This document shows, piece after piece, positions 50,568-59,873 of a DNA stretch of 64,000 bases. The notes under the pieces are model-generated. The model made no database searches, was not told the origin of the DNA, and was given only the letters and a program-made list of their open reading frames with translations. This DNA comes from CALCNS01 sp937897315 (GTDB lineage Bacteria > Bacillota > JAAYKD01): positions 30,286-94,285 of the forward strand of contig DAINOJ010000009.1 in assembly GCA_036744005.1 (NCBI GenBank). The letters run 5' to 3'. Each line of letters begins with the position of its first letter. Position 1 is the stretch's first letter. A program made the position numbers and the translations under genes.

Positions 50568-51548
50568 ATGACTGCTGCATTGGAAGGTTTCATGGTGTTT
50601 TTACCTATTCTCATTTTAGGAATCATCCTGCTCATGGTGTTGGTGACCTATATTAAGGTGGTACCGCAATCTCAGGCTTATGTAATCGAACGGTTGGGTG
50701 CTTATCACACCACTCTTGGCACGGGCTTGCATTTCTTGTTGCCCATTTTGGACCGAATCTCGAATCGCGTGTCCATGAAAGAACAGGTCGCCGATTTCCC
50801 ACCTCAACCGGTAATTACCAAAGATAATGTTACCATTCAAATCGATACGGTTGTCTACTATTTCATCACCGATGCCAAACTCTATACCTATGGAGTCGAT
50901 AATCCGATTGTGGCCATTGAAAAATTGACCGCTACCACTTTACGAAACATTATAGGTGATTTGGAACTGGATGAATGCTTAACCTCCCGCGATACCATTA
51001 ATGCCAAGATTCGACTCATCATCGATGAAGCTACCGACCCTTGGGGTATCAAGATCAACCGTGTTGAACTAAAGAATATTATTCCCCCGCGTGATATTCA
51101 GGAAGCCATGGAAAAGCAGATGCGTGCCGAACGCGAACGCCGTGAACAAATTTTACGCGCCGAGGGTGAAAAGAGAGCAGCAATTATGGAAGCAGAAGGC
51201 GAACGAGAATCGTTAATCCTTCGAGCCGACGCTCGTAAGACCGCGGCGATTACCGAAGCCGAAGGCCACGCGCAAGCCACGTTACTCATGGCTGAAGCGC
51301 AAGCTCGTAGTATAGAAATGATTAGCAAAGCACAACCGCATCCGGCTTATGTCACATTAAAAGGGTATGAGGCCCTAGAGAAATTAGCCAATGGTCAGGC
51401 AACCAAATTGATTATTCCTACCGATTTGCAGAAAATCGCTACCTATACCTCGGTTGTTAGTGAAACTCTTGCTGCCTTGAAAGAAGATGCATCCGCTGTT
51501 GTTCCGGTAGAAGATCATTGGAGAAAAAATCCTAACAGTGAAGCCTAA
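50568..51548 (+). CDS. SPFH/band 7 (stomatin/prohibitin-like, QmcA type) membrane protein
   Basis: A 326-residue protein. One N-terminal helix (FLPILILGIILLMVLVTYI) anchors it. The SPFH domain follows with SQAYVIERLGAYHTTLGTGLHF, VTIQIDTVVYYFI and NRVELKNIIPPRDIQEAMEKQM. A charged coiled coil (ERERREQILRAEGEKRAAIM) comes next. It oligomerises in membrane microdomains and works with NfeD. AGAAAGGAG precedes ATG 50568. Confidence 0.93.
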   Translation: MTAALEGFMVFLPILILGIILLMVLVTYIKVVPQSQAYVIERLGAYHTTLGTGLHFLLPILDRISNRVSMKEQVADFPPQPVITKDNVTIQIDTVVYYFITDAKLYTYGVDNPIVAIEKLTATTLRNIIGDLELDECLTSRDTINAKIRLIIDEATDPWGIKINRVELKNIIPPRDIQEAMEKQMRAERERREQILRAEGEKRAAIMEAEGERESLILRADARKTAAITEAEGHAQATLLMAEAQARSIEMISKAQPHPAYVTLKGYEALEKLANGQATKLIIPTDLQKIATYTSVVSETLAALKEDASAVVPVEDHWRKNPNSEA

Positions 51549-51551
51549 ACC

Positions 51552-51587
51552 TAAAAAATCCCTGCTTGAAGGAGCGGGGATTTTTTG
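51552..51587 (+). terminator. Terminator of the NfeD/stomatin operon
   Basis: AAAAAATCCCTGC/GCGGGGATTTTTT stem at 51553-51586 with an 8-base loop and T-run. Confidence 0.93.
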
Positions 51588-51588
51588 A

Positions 51589-51617
51589 TTGGCAAGCTAC
51601 GAGAGTTGTGCTATGAT
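51589..51617 (+). promoter_or_regulatory. Promoter of coaD
   Basis: TTGGCA at 51589-51594, 17-base spacer, TATGAT at 51612-51617. Confidence 0.75.
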
Positions 51618-51651
51618 GAACAAAGAGTTGAATATATAGGGGGAGAAACTT

Positions 51652-52137
51652 TTGACCAAACGAGTCGCCATGTATCCTGGAACGTTCGATCCGATTACCA
51701 ACGGACACCTCGATATCATCAAACGAGCCTGTAAACTCTTCGATGAGGTTTATGTGACCATATTGACCCATCCGACTAAGAAAACCTTGTTCGCTTTGGA
51801 AGAGCGATTAGAGCTCATGGCGTGTGCCATCGGGGATATGCCACAGGTGAAAGTGACCCATTTCAGTGGGTTGTCCGTAGATTACTGTCACCAAATCGGT
51901 GCGAAAACGATTGTACGTGGTCTACGTGCGATGATGGACTTTGAATATGAATTTCAAATCGCCGCTGCCAATCAGTATTTAGACGATGAAATCGAAATGT
52001 GTTTTCTGATGACCAAACAAAATTTAGCTTTTGTGTCATCTTCAACTGTGAAGGAAATTGCTTCGTATGGTGGTAAACTGGATGACTTGGTTCCAGAATG
52101 TGTGAAAACGGCTCTCTATGAGAAGTTTCAAGCATAA
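51652..52137 (+). CDS. coaD: Phosphopantetheine adenylyltransferase
   Basis: A 161-residue enzyme of coenzyme A synthesis joining ATP and 4'-phosphopantetheine. YPGTFDPITNGHLDIIKRA holds the TxGH nucleotidyltransferase motif. VRGLRAMMDFEYEFQIAAAN and SSSTVKEIASYGG (the ISSTxxKE motif) complete the signature. TTG start after GGGGGAGAAAC. It is followed 22 bases later by the DUF1904 gene. Confidence 0.97.
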   Translation: MTKRVAMYPGTFDPITNGHLDIIKRACKLFDEVYVTILTHPTKKTLFALEERLELMACAIGDMPQVKVTHFSGLSVDYCHQIGAKTIVRGLRAMMDFEYEFQIAAANQYLDDEIEMCFLMTKQNLAFVSSSTVKEIASYGGKLDDLVPECVKTALYEKFQA

Positions 52138-52159
52138 ACAAAAATAAGGAGATGAAAGC

Positions 52160-52477
52160 ATGCCCACATTAATTTTCAAAGGTGTCAAACAGAGCGATTT
52201 ACAAGTTTTGGCGAAACCCCTCATTGCTCAATTAGCCGACTCAGTGCAATGTCCCAAAGATTGGTTTACCTTAGAATGGGTCTCTACTACCTATTTTGAT
52301 GAGAACGGCATTGTAGAGAGTTATCCAATCATCAATGTCAATTGGTTTCCCCGAAGCAAAGAAATGCAAGATCATGTAGCCAATTTAGTTGGGAATCTCT
52401 TCCGTGCACATGGCTACCCCCGGGTGAAAGTTTCCTTTACCCTCATGGATCGAGAAGCACATTACGATTTTAAATAA
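52160..52477 (+). CDS. DUF1904 family protein (tautomerase-like)
   Basis: A 105-residue protein resembling the uncharacterised DUF1904 family, which shares the small tautomerase-like fold. Pro2 follows the start Met, and the strands LIFKGVK, VNWFPRSKEMQDHVANL and PRVKVSFTLMD are visible. Activity is unknown. AAGGAGATGAAAGC precedes the ATG. It sits just ahead of the amidohydrolase gene, probably in one operon with coaD. Confidence 0.75.
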   Translation: MPTLIFKGVKQSDLQVLAKPLIAQLADSVQCPKDWFTLEWVSTTYFDENGIVESYPIINVNWFPRSKEMQDHVANLVGNLFRAHGYPRVKVSFTLMDREAHYDFK

Positions 52478-52490
52478 CATGGAAAGTGTG

Positions 52491-53732
52491 ATGACCATGA
52501 AACTCCACATCCAAGCAGATCGAATTTTCAAAGATTTGAATTCTTTGCGCCAAATTGGCAAAACTCCCTGGGATGGTGTCACACGTTTGCCTTTTACCGA
52601 GGAAGATCAGGCGGCTCGAGAGTATTTACTTCATGAAATGCATTCCATTGGGCTTGAAACTCGAGTCGATGAGGCCAGTTCAGTGTGCGGCGTTCGACCA
52701 GGTAATACGGACAAATCCCATGCGGTTGTCATGGGTTCACATTACGACACCGTGATCAATGGTGGAGCTTATGATGGTATTCTTGGGGTTGTTTGCGGTC
52801 TGGAAGTCCTGCGTGTATTGCATGAAAACCAAGTCCAACTCAGCAAACCTGTGGAACTCATCGCGTTTAATGATGAAGAAGGGGTTCGATTTAACCGAGG
52901 GTTTACCGGTAGTAAAGCAATCATCGGTCATGTGACAGACGAAGATATTTGGAAAACACGCGACCGACAAGGAATCAGTTTGGGACAAGCGATGCAACAA
53001 GCCGGCTTCGACCCCACTCTCATTGGCAAGGTTCAGCGTGAGCCTGAACAAATTTCCGCTTATGTAGAGTTGCATATTGAGCAGGGACCGGTATTGGAAG
53101 CAGAACAGCTCGATATTGGTGTGGTGACAACCATTGCCGGAACCTGGCGTACTTTTGTGGAAATCATCGGCAGACCGGATCATGCAGGAACGACCCCCAT
53201 GCATATGCGAAAAGATCCTTTGGTGGCTGCAGCACAGCTCATAGCAAAGCTTCCCGGTTTTGCTCATTTGGTGGATCCTCAAGGAGTTGCCACCGTAGGG
53301 ATCGTGAACGTGGAACCCAATGTAGCCAATGTCGTACCCGCAAAAGTGACCTTTTCCCTTGATATCCGTTCACAATTTGGTGGAGCAGCCCGGCAAGTTA
53401 CGGCACGTGTGATAGAGGAAGCGCGCAGCATTTGCGGGGACCAATTGGAATGCAATATTCGCATGGCCATGGAAGAAGAACCGGTTCATACCGATCACCA
53501 TATACAACAAGTGATCGAAGATGCTGCCAAAGAAAATGGATATGCTTTCAAACGTATGTTCAGCGGAGCCGGTCATGATGCACAAATAATGGCTTTGCTC
53601 TGCCCTGTTGGGATGATTTTCGTGCCAAGCCGTTCTGGGCGTAGCCACAGTCATTTGGAATACACCACTCCGGAAGCTATCGCCAAAGGAGCACAAGTTT
53701 TATTGGATGCCATATTGACCTTGGCAAAATAA
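52491..53732 (+). CDS. Zn-dependent hydantoinase/carbamoylase family amidohydrolase (M20)
   Basis: A 413-residue M20-type enzyme, as in N-carbamoyl-L-amino acid hydrolase, beta-ureidopropionase and allantoate amidohydrolase. Motifs in order: GSHYDTVINGGAYDGILGV, FNDEEGVRFNRGFTGSKA, ELHIEQGPVLE, GRPDHAGTTPMHMRKDPL and a late FVPSRSGRSHSHLEYT. The precise substrate cannot be set. Possible starts are ATG 52479, 52491 and 52497; GGAAAG at 52481-52486 favours 52491 or 52497. A terminator follows. Confidence 0.9.
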   Translation: MTMKLHIQADRIFKDLNSLRQIGKTPWDGVTRLPFTEEDQAAREYLLHEMHSIGLETRVDEASSVCGVRPGNTDKSHAVVMGSHYDTVINGGAYDGILGVVCGLEVLRVLHENQVQLSKPVELIAFNDEEGVRFNRGFTGSKAIIGHVTDEDIWKTRDRQGISLGQAMQQAGFDPTLIGKVQREPEQISAYVELHIEQGPVLEAEQLDIGVVTTIAGTWRTFVEIIGRPDHAGTTPMHMRKDPLVAAAQLIAKLPGFAHLVDPQGVATVGIVNVEPNVANVVPAKVTFSLDIRSQFGGAARQVTARVIEEARSICGDQLECNIRMAMEEEPVHTDHHIQQVIEDAAKENGYAFKRMFSGAGHDAQIMALLCPVGMIFVPSRSGRSHSHLEYTTPEAIAKGAQVLLDAILTLAK

Positions 53733-53746
53733 TCAAACAAAATAGG

Positions 53747-53789
53747 AAGAAGTACCGAGACACCAGTGATATCTCGATACTTCTTTTTA
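53747..53789 (+). terminator. Terminator after the amidohydrolase gene
   Basis: AAGAAGTACCGAGA pairs with TCTCGATACTTCTT (one G-T) around an 11-base loop, then TTTT. Confidence 0.82.
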
Positions 53790-53811
53790 GTTTATTCCGT
53801 TGCAATTTTGT

Positions 53812-54360
53812 TTAGGACTGGTCCAACAGAGGCAATAATTTCTGAGGAATCTCCGGAGTCCTTCCACTTCGATATAAAGCTCGTAACAATAGTAACGCTG
53901 AAAAACCTATGGCCAATCCGCTGATGGTACCGGCAATAATCAGGACCGGTAGATAAACGATGAGACCTAGGGTTTGCATGAGGAACACAGAAACACCGAT
54001 TTGCGCCACGTTGTGCATAACCGCCCCCCCGACACTAATCGCCGGGAGAGATAACGATTTAGGCCATGTGCGACATAAGAGGAGCATCAAAGAATAACTC
54101 AAGATTCCTCCGCTGACAGAATACAGAAAGGCCGAGAAACCTCCACCAAAAAAGCTGGCCATCAGACAACGCAATACGATCAAAACCAGTCCCTGTAAGG
54201 GGGAAAACCAAAAAATAGCCGAAAGACTCACTAGATTCGCCAAACCTAATTTCACACCGGGGAAGGGTAATGCCGGCAGAGGTAACATACGTTCTACCAC
54301 ATGCAATGCCAGACCTAAACTGAGCGCCAGTGCCAAGCGCATTAATTGCCGTGTCTTCAT
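53812..54360 (-). CDS. Gx transporter family integral membrane protein
   Basis: A 182-residue protein with five to six helices. PFPGVKLGLANLVSL is the signature of the Gx_transp family, sometimes annotated as heptaprenyl diphosphate synthase component I. ATG 54360 is preferred over the codon at 54378, which lies inside the apbE coding end. The pairing with apbE is common in Firmicutes beside rnf or FMN-protein genes; those are not in this window. Function unknown, possibly flavin or quinone related. Confidence 0.82.
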   Translation of the reverse strand: MKTRQLMRLALALSLGLALHVVERMLPLPALPFPGVKLGLANLVSLSAIFWFSPLQGLVLIVLRCLMASFFGGGFSAFLYSVSGGILSYSLMLLLCRTWPKSLSLPAISVGGAVMHNVAQIGVSVFLMQTLGLIVYLPVLIIAGTISGLAIGFSALLLLRALYRSGRTPEIPQKLLPLLDQS

Positions 54361-54362
54361 GA

Positions 54363-55430
54363 TTATTTCAGCCCCCAATGGTAAGAATCGTTACGAACTT
54401 GGAAACGTTCCCGTATGTTTGGCGAAGCCCACATCTTAAGCTCATGATCGATGAGTAAGAAATCGATATCCTCATATTGTTCCAGGAATTTCAAGCCCTT
54501 TTCTTTGCCCAAAACAAAAACCGTGGTCGACAAAGCATCTGCCAATGCACCTTCTGCACTAAAAATACTGACACTTATCCATTCACTCTCGGCCGGGTAC
54601 CCTGTGGAGCTATCTAAAAGATGGTGATAACGTTTGCCATCTTGCTCAAAATATCGTTCATAGTCACCTGAGGTAGCAATCGTGCTGTCCTTCCATGTGA
54701 TACTGCCCACTACTCCATTACCATTACTACGCGGGTCGACGATGCCGATGTTCCAGGATTCTCCATTGGACCTTGAGCCGTACACGGCAACATTGCCATT
54801 GACCGATATCAATGCTCCCTTGAGCTGGTGCTCCTGACAAACTCGTAAGGCTTCTTTGGCAGCATAACCTTTGACAATCGAACCTAAATCCAAAGCCATA
54901 CCTTGTGTTTCAAAAGCTACCGTAACTGCTGCAGAATCAAGTCTTAAACCTGTTATTTGCAGAAGGTTCAGCACCGCTGTAATTTCTTCAGGTGCAGGTA
55001 CTCTTGCGGTTTCAAACCCAATACTCCATAGTTTGACCAGTGGACCAATCACCGGGTTCAAAGCAAGGTTGCTTTTCTGGGCAAGGTCTTGACTGATGAG
55101 CAGTAAATCGAGCATCGTTTTACTAATTGGTACCGGAGAGGTCGCTGCGGTGGCATTGACTTGAGACAAAATACTGGTATCGCTATTGGCGCTGAATTCT
55201 GCGTCGAGTTTCTGAAACATCAGGTTCATTTCTTGAAAAGCTTTTTCGCATTGTTCTTGAGAGCCAATCAATGTATATTGAATCAAACCGCCAAAAGCAA
55301 ACCCCGTATGCTCTACACTGACCACGGGTTGGGTTTTCATTTGGCAACCGGAAAGCCATATTGTTATGGTTAATATGAATAATAGCCAATTCTTTTTGTA
55401 AAATAACAATCCGAGACCTCCCACGTTCAT
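54363..55430 (-). CDS. apbE: FAD:protein FMN transferase (ApbE), lipoprotein
   Basis: A 355-residue enzyme that attaches FMN to Thr/Ser of Na+-translocating subunits such as RnfG/NqrC. The N-terminal hydrophobic stretch LFILTITIWLSGC ends in a lipobox Cys, so it is a surface lipoprotein. ApbE motifs ALDLGSIVKGYAAKEAL, LLDSSTGYPAESEW and ADALSTTVFVLG are present. It overlaps nothing but ends two bases before the Gx gene start. Substrates outside the window (Rnf complex) are likely. Confidence 0.93.
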   Translation of the reverse strand: MNVGGLGLLFYKKNWLLFILTITIWLSGCQMKTQPVVSVEHTGFAFGGLIQYTLIGSQEQCEKAFQEMNLMFQKLDAEFSANSDTSILSQVNATAATSPVPISKTMLDLLLISQDLAQKSNLALNPVIGPLVKLWSIGFETARVPAPEEITAVLNLLQITGLRLDSAAVTVAFETQGMALDLGSIVKGYAAKEALRVCQEHQLKGALISVNGNVAVYGSRSNGESWNIGIVDPRSNGNGVVGSITWKDSTIATSGDYERYFEQDGKRYHHLLDSSTGYPAESEWISVSIFSAEGALADALSTTVFVLGKEKGLKFLEQYEDIDFLLIDHELKMWASPNIRERFQVRNDSYHWGLK

Positions 55431-55598
55431 ATCCTATATATATTCGCTTTGGTTCAATAAGGTTCCTTTCAGAATAAATCCCATGTACCCAGTAAAATAA
55501 ATATTACGTAAACGGAAGGATTTTTAGGGGTAGATTGCTAATTAAGACACGAAGGAATTGTCTTCGGACGATTCAAGTAGAAAAGGAGTGAAAGAAAC

Positions 55599-58112
55599 AT
55601 GAGTCATGGTCAGATCACTTCCCCAGTTCAGTTCTTCGGTCACCTACCCGGCGAAGCGCGCAAACTGATTCGTTGGGAAAAAATCGTGGATTACTTTGAA
55701 ACCATTGCCCAGCAAACCGACCGAATGATTTTGCAAAACGTCGGTCCCTCTACCGAAGGTCACCCATTCTTAGTTGCTTACATTTCCTCACCGGCAAACT
55801 TAGCCAAGTTAGAAGAATATCGGCAGATCAACGCTAAAATCACCGATCCTCGCGGCTTGGACCAAGCAGCACTCGATGATTTGGTGAAAATGGGTAAAGC
55901 CGTCATCGTGCAAACCATGAGTTTGCATGCCAGTGAAGTCGGTGGCACGCAAATGTCTCCGGAGTTGGCCTATGATTTGCTTACCACCGAAAGCGAAGAA
56001 GGCTTACGTATTTTAGATGAAGTCATTTCTATTATGGTTCCTTGCTTTAACCCCGATGGCCAAATCATGGTTACCGATTGGTATAACAAGTATTTAGGTA
56101 CCGAATACGAAGGTTGTGGTATGCCTTGGTTGTATCACAAGTATTGTGGACACGACAATAATCGAGATGCATTCGCCTGGAATCTGGTGGAGTCTCGTTA
56201 TGTAGGCGAAATCATGTTCCAACAGTGGCATCCTCATGCCTTCCAAGATCATCATCATATGGGTTCCAACGGTGCTCGCCTCTACATTGCTCCTTACAGT
56301 GATCCCATTCATCCCAATCCCGATCCCTTAGTTTGGAGCGAACTGAGAATGTACGGTTCTCACATGGCGTACCGCTTGGAAGAAGAAGGCAAAAAAGGAA
56401 TTCTAACCGGAGGTCAGTTCCCAGGATGGGGTCATATGGGCTTCCACTGGTTTACCAATCACCACAACATTGCCGGTATGCTCACCGAATCGGCCAGTGC
56501 TAAAACAGCGACTCCCTTATATATCCCACTGGAGCAGTTATCCGGTGCCAATGACCGCGTCTTCCCGGCGTATCAGCAACAAGTGAACTTTGTGCATCCT
56601 TGGGAGGGTGGCTGGTGGACATTACGTGATATTGTAGAACAACAAAAAATTTCCGCCTGGGCATTATTGGATTGCGCTGCCAGAAACAAAGACATCATTT
56701 TAAGAAACGCGATTAAGAAAGCTCAAAGACAAACCGCTTTAGGGGCTTGTGAAAAGCCATATGGTTATGTCATCAACATGGATCTGCAAAACGACTATGC
56801 TACGACCTATAAACTGGTTAAAGTTTTGGAGCAACAAGGTTTTGAGTTGCACATCGCAGAAGATCATTTGCATTTCGGTGATGAAGTGGCTCCGGCAGGA
56901 AGTATTGTGATCTACACTGCTCAACCCAAACGAGCGGCTATACGAACCCTGTTGGGTCGTACTTTCTTCAACGACAACTGGTTCAGCCGCCGATTAGACA
57001 ATACTTCCAATATTTATGACACCACCACCGATACTTATGCCGAATACATGGGCGTTATTGTTCAAGAAGCCAATGAGCCCATCCATGGTCAAACCAAAAA
57101 ACTCGATAAGGTTCCACCACTCATCGGCCGATTTGCCGGAGAAACCGACGAAGGATATATATTTGCAGCCAATCTCAACAACTCCTTCCGTTTAGCCAAC
57201 CGTGTTCTTGCCGCCGGTTATCCGGTCTGGCGTACCCGTAGTTATGGCGATTTTGTCACCGAACCCAATGCCAAGGAAATCTTAGAAACCGGTGCCAAAG
57301 AGTTGGGTGTCGATGTGGAGATTTTTGGTGGATTATTAGCCGAAGCCGATATTGTCTGTTACAAGCCCAGCCGCATTGGTATGTATCGACGCTACCTAGG
57401 TGGATCCATGGACGAAGGTTGGTCCCGTCTGACCCTAGAACAATTCGAATTCCCATATACCACGATCATGGATAAAGATATATGGGAAGGCAATTTAATT
57501 GAGAAATTCGATGTCATTTATATTCCTGCCGATCGCAAAGCCATGTTAACAGATATCACCAAAGAACCTGCTTTTGGTATGATGCGTCGCTTTATCGGTA
57601 ATGTACCGGATGGGTATATGAGTGGCTTGAAAAAAGAAGGAATTGAAGCTTTGAAAGCCTTCGTCAAAGCCGGAGGTCGTTTGGTTGCGCAAGCCGGTTC
57701 CTGCGATTGGGCGGTTAGTGCATTTGACTTGGGTTTGAAGAACGTGATAGAAGGGAAATCGGTTGACGAATTCTTCACTCATGGAGCGACCTTGCATACG
57801 GAGCACCTGGATCATCCGATTAACTGGGGTATGACCCCCGAAGGATTAACCCTCAACTTTGACAGCCCTGCCTATGTAATCACCGATACGGGTCATGCCG
57901 AAGATTATACCGTTTTGGCAAAGTATCCGGAGCGAGAAGTTTTACAAAGTGGGTTGCTCTATGGTGAGAAACTAATAACAGGCAAAGCGGCTGCCATGCT
58001 TGTGAACTACGGGAAAGGGGATATCGTGTTATTAGGTTATAACGCTCAATATCGCGCACAAACCGACGGAACCTATAAGCCATTCTTCAATGCGTTGATG
58101 AAGGTAAAATAA
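55599..58112 (+). CDS. Large M14-family zinc carboxypeptidase-like protein
   Basis: An 837-residue protein. Near the N-terminus the M14 zinc site appears as SLHASEVGGT (HxxE), then VPCFNPDGQIM and DNNRDAFAW, then HHHMGSNGARLY. The catalytic Glu region is less certain. The C-terminal half (about residues 400-837) is a separate region without a clear known domain. No signal peptide is seen, so action is probably cytosolic, unlike secreted M14 enzymes. AAAGGAGTG precedes ATG 55599. It is divergent from apbE. Confidence 0.82.
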   Translation: MSHGQITSPVQFFGHLPGEARKLIRWEKIVDYFETIAQQTDRMILQNVGPSTEGHPFLVAYISSPANLAKLEEYRQINAKITDPRGLDQAALDDLVKMGKAVIVQTMSLHASEVGGTQMSPELAYDLLTTESEEGLRILDEVISIMVPCFNPDGQIMVTDWYNKYLGTEYEGCGMPWLYHKYCGHDNNRDAFAWNLVESRYVGEIMFQQWHPHAFQDHHHMGSNGARLYIAPYSDPIHPNPDPLVWSELRMYGSHMAYRLEEEGKKGILTGGQFPGWGHMGFHWFTNHHNIAGMLTESASAKTATPLYIPLEQLSGANDRVFPAYQQQVNFVHPWEGGWWTLRDIVEQQKISAWALLDCAARNKDIILRNAIKKAQRQTALGACEKPYGYVINMDLQNDYATTYKLVKVLEQQGFELHIAEDHLHFGDEVAPAGSIVIYTAQPKRAAIRTLLGRTFFNDNWFSRRLDNTSNIYDTTTDTYAEYMGVIVQEANEPIHGQTKKLDKVPPLIGRFAGETDEGYIFAANLNNSFRLANRVLAAGYPVWRTRSYGDFVTEPNAKEILETGAKELGVDVEIFGGLLAEADIVCYKPSRIGMYRRYLGGSMDEGWSRLTLEQFEFPYTTIMDKDIWEGNLIEKFDVIYIPADRKAMLTDITKEPAFGMMRRFIGNVPDGYMSGLKKEGIEALKAFVKAGGRLVAQAGSCDWAVSAFDLGLKNVIEGKSVDEFFTHGATLHTEHLDHPINWGMTPEGLTLNFDSPAYVITDTGHAEDYTVLAKYPEREVLQSGLLYGEKLITGKAAAMLVNYGKGDIVLLGYNAQYRAQTDGTYKPFFNALMKVK

Positions 58113-58204
58113 GCTCAGAAAGCGAATAGAATTGTGTTAGTGGGGCTCTCCCGAACAAGGATGGCCTCATAAAAGAGAACACGAAAGAGAGGATATCATT
58201 AGAT

Positions 58205-59266
58205 ATGGACATTCAGATTACTCGCACCGCAACACCTAAGGTCAGACCGGATGAATCCAAGCTGGGATTCGGAAAGTTATTCACCGACCACATGTTCCTC
58301 ATGGATTACTCCACAGACAAAGGTTGGTACGATGCCAGAATCGTTCCCTATGGCCCCATTGAGATGGATCCCGCGTCCATGGTACTTCATTATGCTCAGG
58401 AAACCTTTGAAGGGTTAAAAGCTTATCGTAGAGAAGATGGTCGCATACAGCTTTTCCGTCCGGATGCCAATGCTGCTCGCATGGAACGTAGCAACCGACG
58501 TATGGCCATGCCGGAAGTGCCGGCTGCTGATTTTGTGCAAGCCGTTCGTGCGTTGGTAGAGGTGGACCAAGATTGGGTTCCCCGTGCCAAAGACACCTCC
58601 CTCTACATCCGCCCCATGTGTATCGCCACTCAACCTGCTGTCAGTGTATCGGTGGCCAATCATTATATGTTTTTAGTGTTACTATCTCCCTCCGGCTCTT
58701 ATTATCCGGAAGGAGTCAATCCGGTCAAGATTTTCGTAGAAGACGAGTATGTGCGTGCGGTAGCAGGCGGTACTGGTGAAGCGAAAACGGGTGGCAACTA
58801 TGCCGCTTCGCTAATTGGACAAGTCAAAGCTAAAAAAATGGGTTATTCACAAGTCATGTGGCTCGATGGGGTACACCGAAAGTATGTCGAAGAAATCGGT
58901 ACCACCAATGTCATATTCAAAATCAACGGAGAAATCCTTACCCCTTCATTGGACGGAACCATTTTACCCGGAATCACTCGTGATTCTGCGTTAAAGCTCA
59001 TGCGTCATTGGGGTTTGAAAGTAACCGAACGGAAAATTTGCATCGATGAAGTGGTAGAAGCCTATGACAAGGGTCAATTAGAAGAAGTGTTTGCAGTCGG
59101 TACGGCTGCGGTGGTTTCTCCGGTGGGTGAGTTGTGCTATAAAGGTAAAATCATGACCATTAACAACTTCAAAAATGGGGAAATCACTCAGAAAGTCTAT
59201 GACACCTTAACCGGAATTCAATGGGGTCGAATCCCCGATGAGTTGGGTTGGACTCAACTTATTTAG
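58205..59266 (+). CDS. ilvE: Branched-chain amino acid aminotransferase
   Basis: A 353-residue fold-type IV PLP enzyme, size of the class II BCAT. The sequence FGKLFTDHMFLMDYSTDKGWYDARIVPYGPI is typical, as are HYAQETFEGLKAYRREDG, GGTGEAKTGGNYAASL and EIGTTNVIF. It makes or degrades Val, Leu and Ile with 2-oxoglutarate. GAGAGGATATC precedes ATG 58205. A terminator follows. Confidence 0.95.
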   Translation: MDIQITRTATPKVRPDESKLGFGKLFTDHMFLMDYSTDKGWYDARIVPYGPIEMDPASMVLHYAQETFEGLKAYRREDGRIQLFRPDANAARMERSNRRMAMPEVPAADFVQAVRALVEVDQDWVPRAKDTSLYIRPMCIATQPAVSVSVANHYMFLVLLSPSGSYYPEGVNPVKIFVEDEYVRAVAGGTGEAKTGGNYAASLIGQVKAKKMGYSQVMWLDGVHRKYVEEIGTTNVIFKINGEILTPSLDGTILPGITRDSALKLMRHWGLKVTERKICIDEVVEAYDKGQLEEVFAVGTAAVVSPVGELCYKGKIMTINNFKNGEITQKVYDTLTGIQWGRIPDELGWTQLI

Positions 59267-59279
59267 TTCATACATCAGA

Positions 59280-59312
59280 AAACGCTCTCTTCACAACAGA
59301 AGAGAGCGTTTA
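59280..59312. terminator. Convergent terminator after ilvE
   Basis: A perfect 12-base stem AAACGCTCTCTT/AAGAGAGCGTTT (59280-59291 with 59300-59311), then T-rich sequence. It also lies just past the stop of the minus-strand phosphoribosyltransferase. Confidence 0.9.
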
Positions 59313-59313
59313 T

Positions 59314-59868
59314 TTATGATAATGGGTTTCCTTTGGAATCAAACAAAGGCAGAGCTTGTAAGTAAAGGATATCCTTACGGGAAGCCGCATCCCCTTCAGC
59401 TAAAATAGCCATTTTACCCACAATATGAGCTCCTGCTTTTTCGGCTAAGTGTTCTAAAGCGGACATGGATCCACCGGTGGAGATAACATCATCGAGTAGC
59501 AGCACCCGTTTGTTCTGCATGAGCAAAGCATCTTTTTTTTCCAGATACAGTGTTTGAACATGTTGGGTGGTAATGGAGCGGTCCTCGATTTGTATGGTAT
59601 CACCCATATACAGCTTTTTTTCTTTCCGCGCGACCATGTAGCGTTTGTCGCCGTTTTGTCTGGCCATCTCATGCAATAATGGAAAGGACTTCGACTCCGG
59701 TCCGAGCAGATAATCGTACGACGGTGCCACTTTCAATAGGTCGCGAGCGCAGGCCATGGTTAACTCCGGATCTCCCAATATCACAAAAGCGGCAATCATC
59801 CACTGCTCGTTTAGTGGGCATAAAGGCAAATCACGTTTTAAACCGGCTACTTCTATGGTGTAGTGCAT
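59314..59868 (-). CDS. Type I phosphoribosyltransferase (adenine PRT-like)
   Basis: A 184-residue protein with the PRPP-binding loop VLLLDDVISTGGSMSAL (about residues 123-139) and LLGPESKSFPLLHEMAR, as in adenine phosphoribosyltransferase and the PurR/XPRT-like group. It may salvage a purine or act as a PRPP-sensing regulator. ATG 59868 follows AAAGGCGTG; the longer frame to 59919 runs into the neighbour. It is five bases downstream of the flavin reductase-rubredoxin gene and so cotranscribed. Confidence 0.82.
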   Translation of the reverse strand: MHYTIEVAGLKRDLPLCPLNEQWMIAAFVILGDPELTMACARDLLKVAPSYDYLLGPESKSFPLLHEMARQNGDKRYMVARKEKKLYMGDTIQIEDRSITTQHVQTLYLEKKDALLMQNKRVLLLDDVISTGGSMSALEHLAEKAGAHIVGKMAILAEGDAASRKDILYLQALPLFDSKGNPLS

Positions 59869-59873
59869 AGGAA

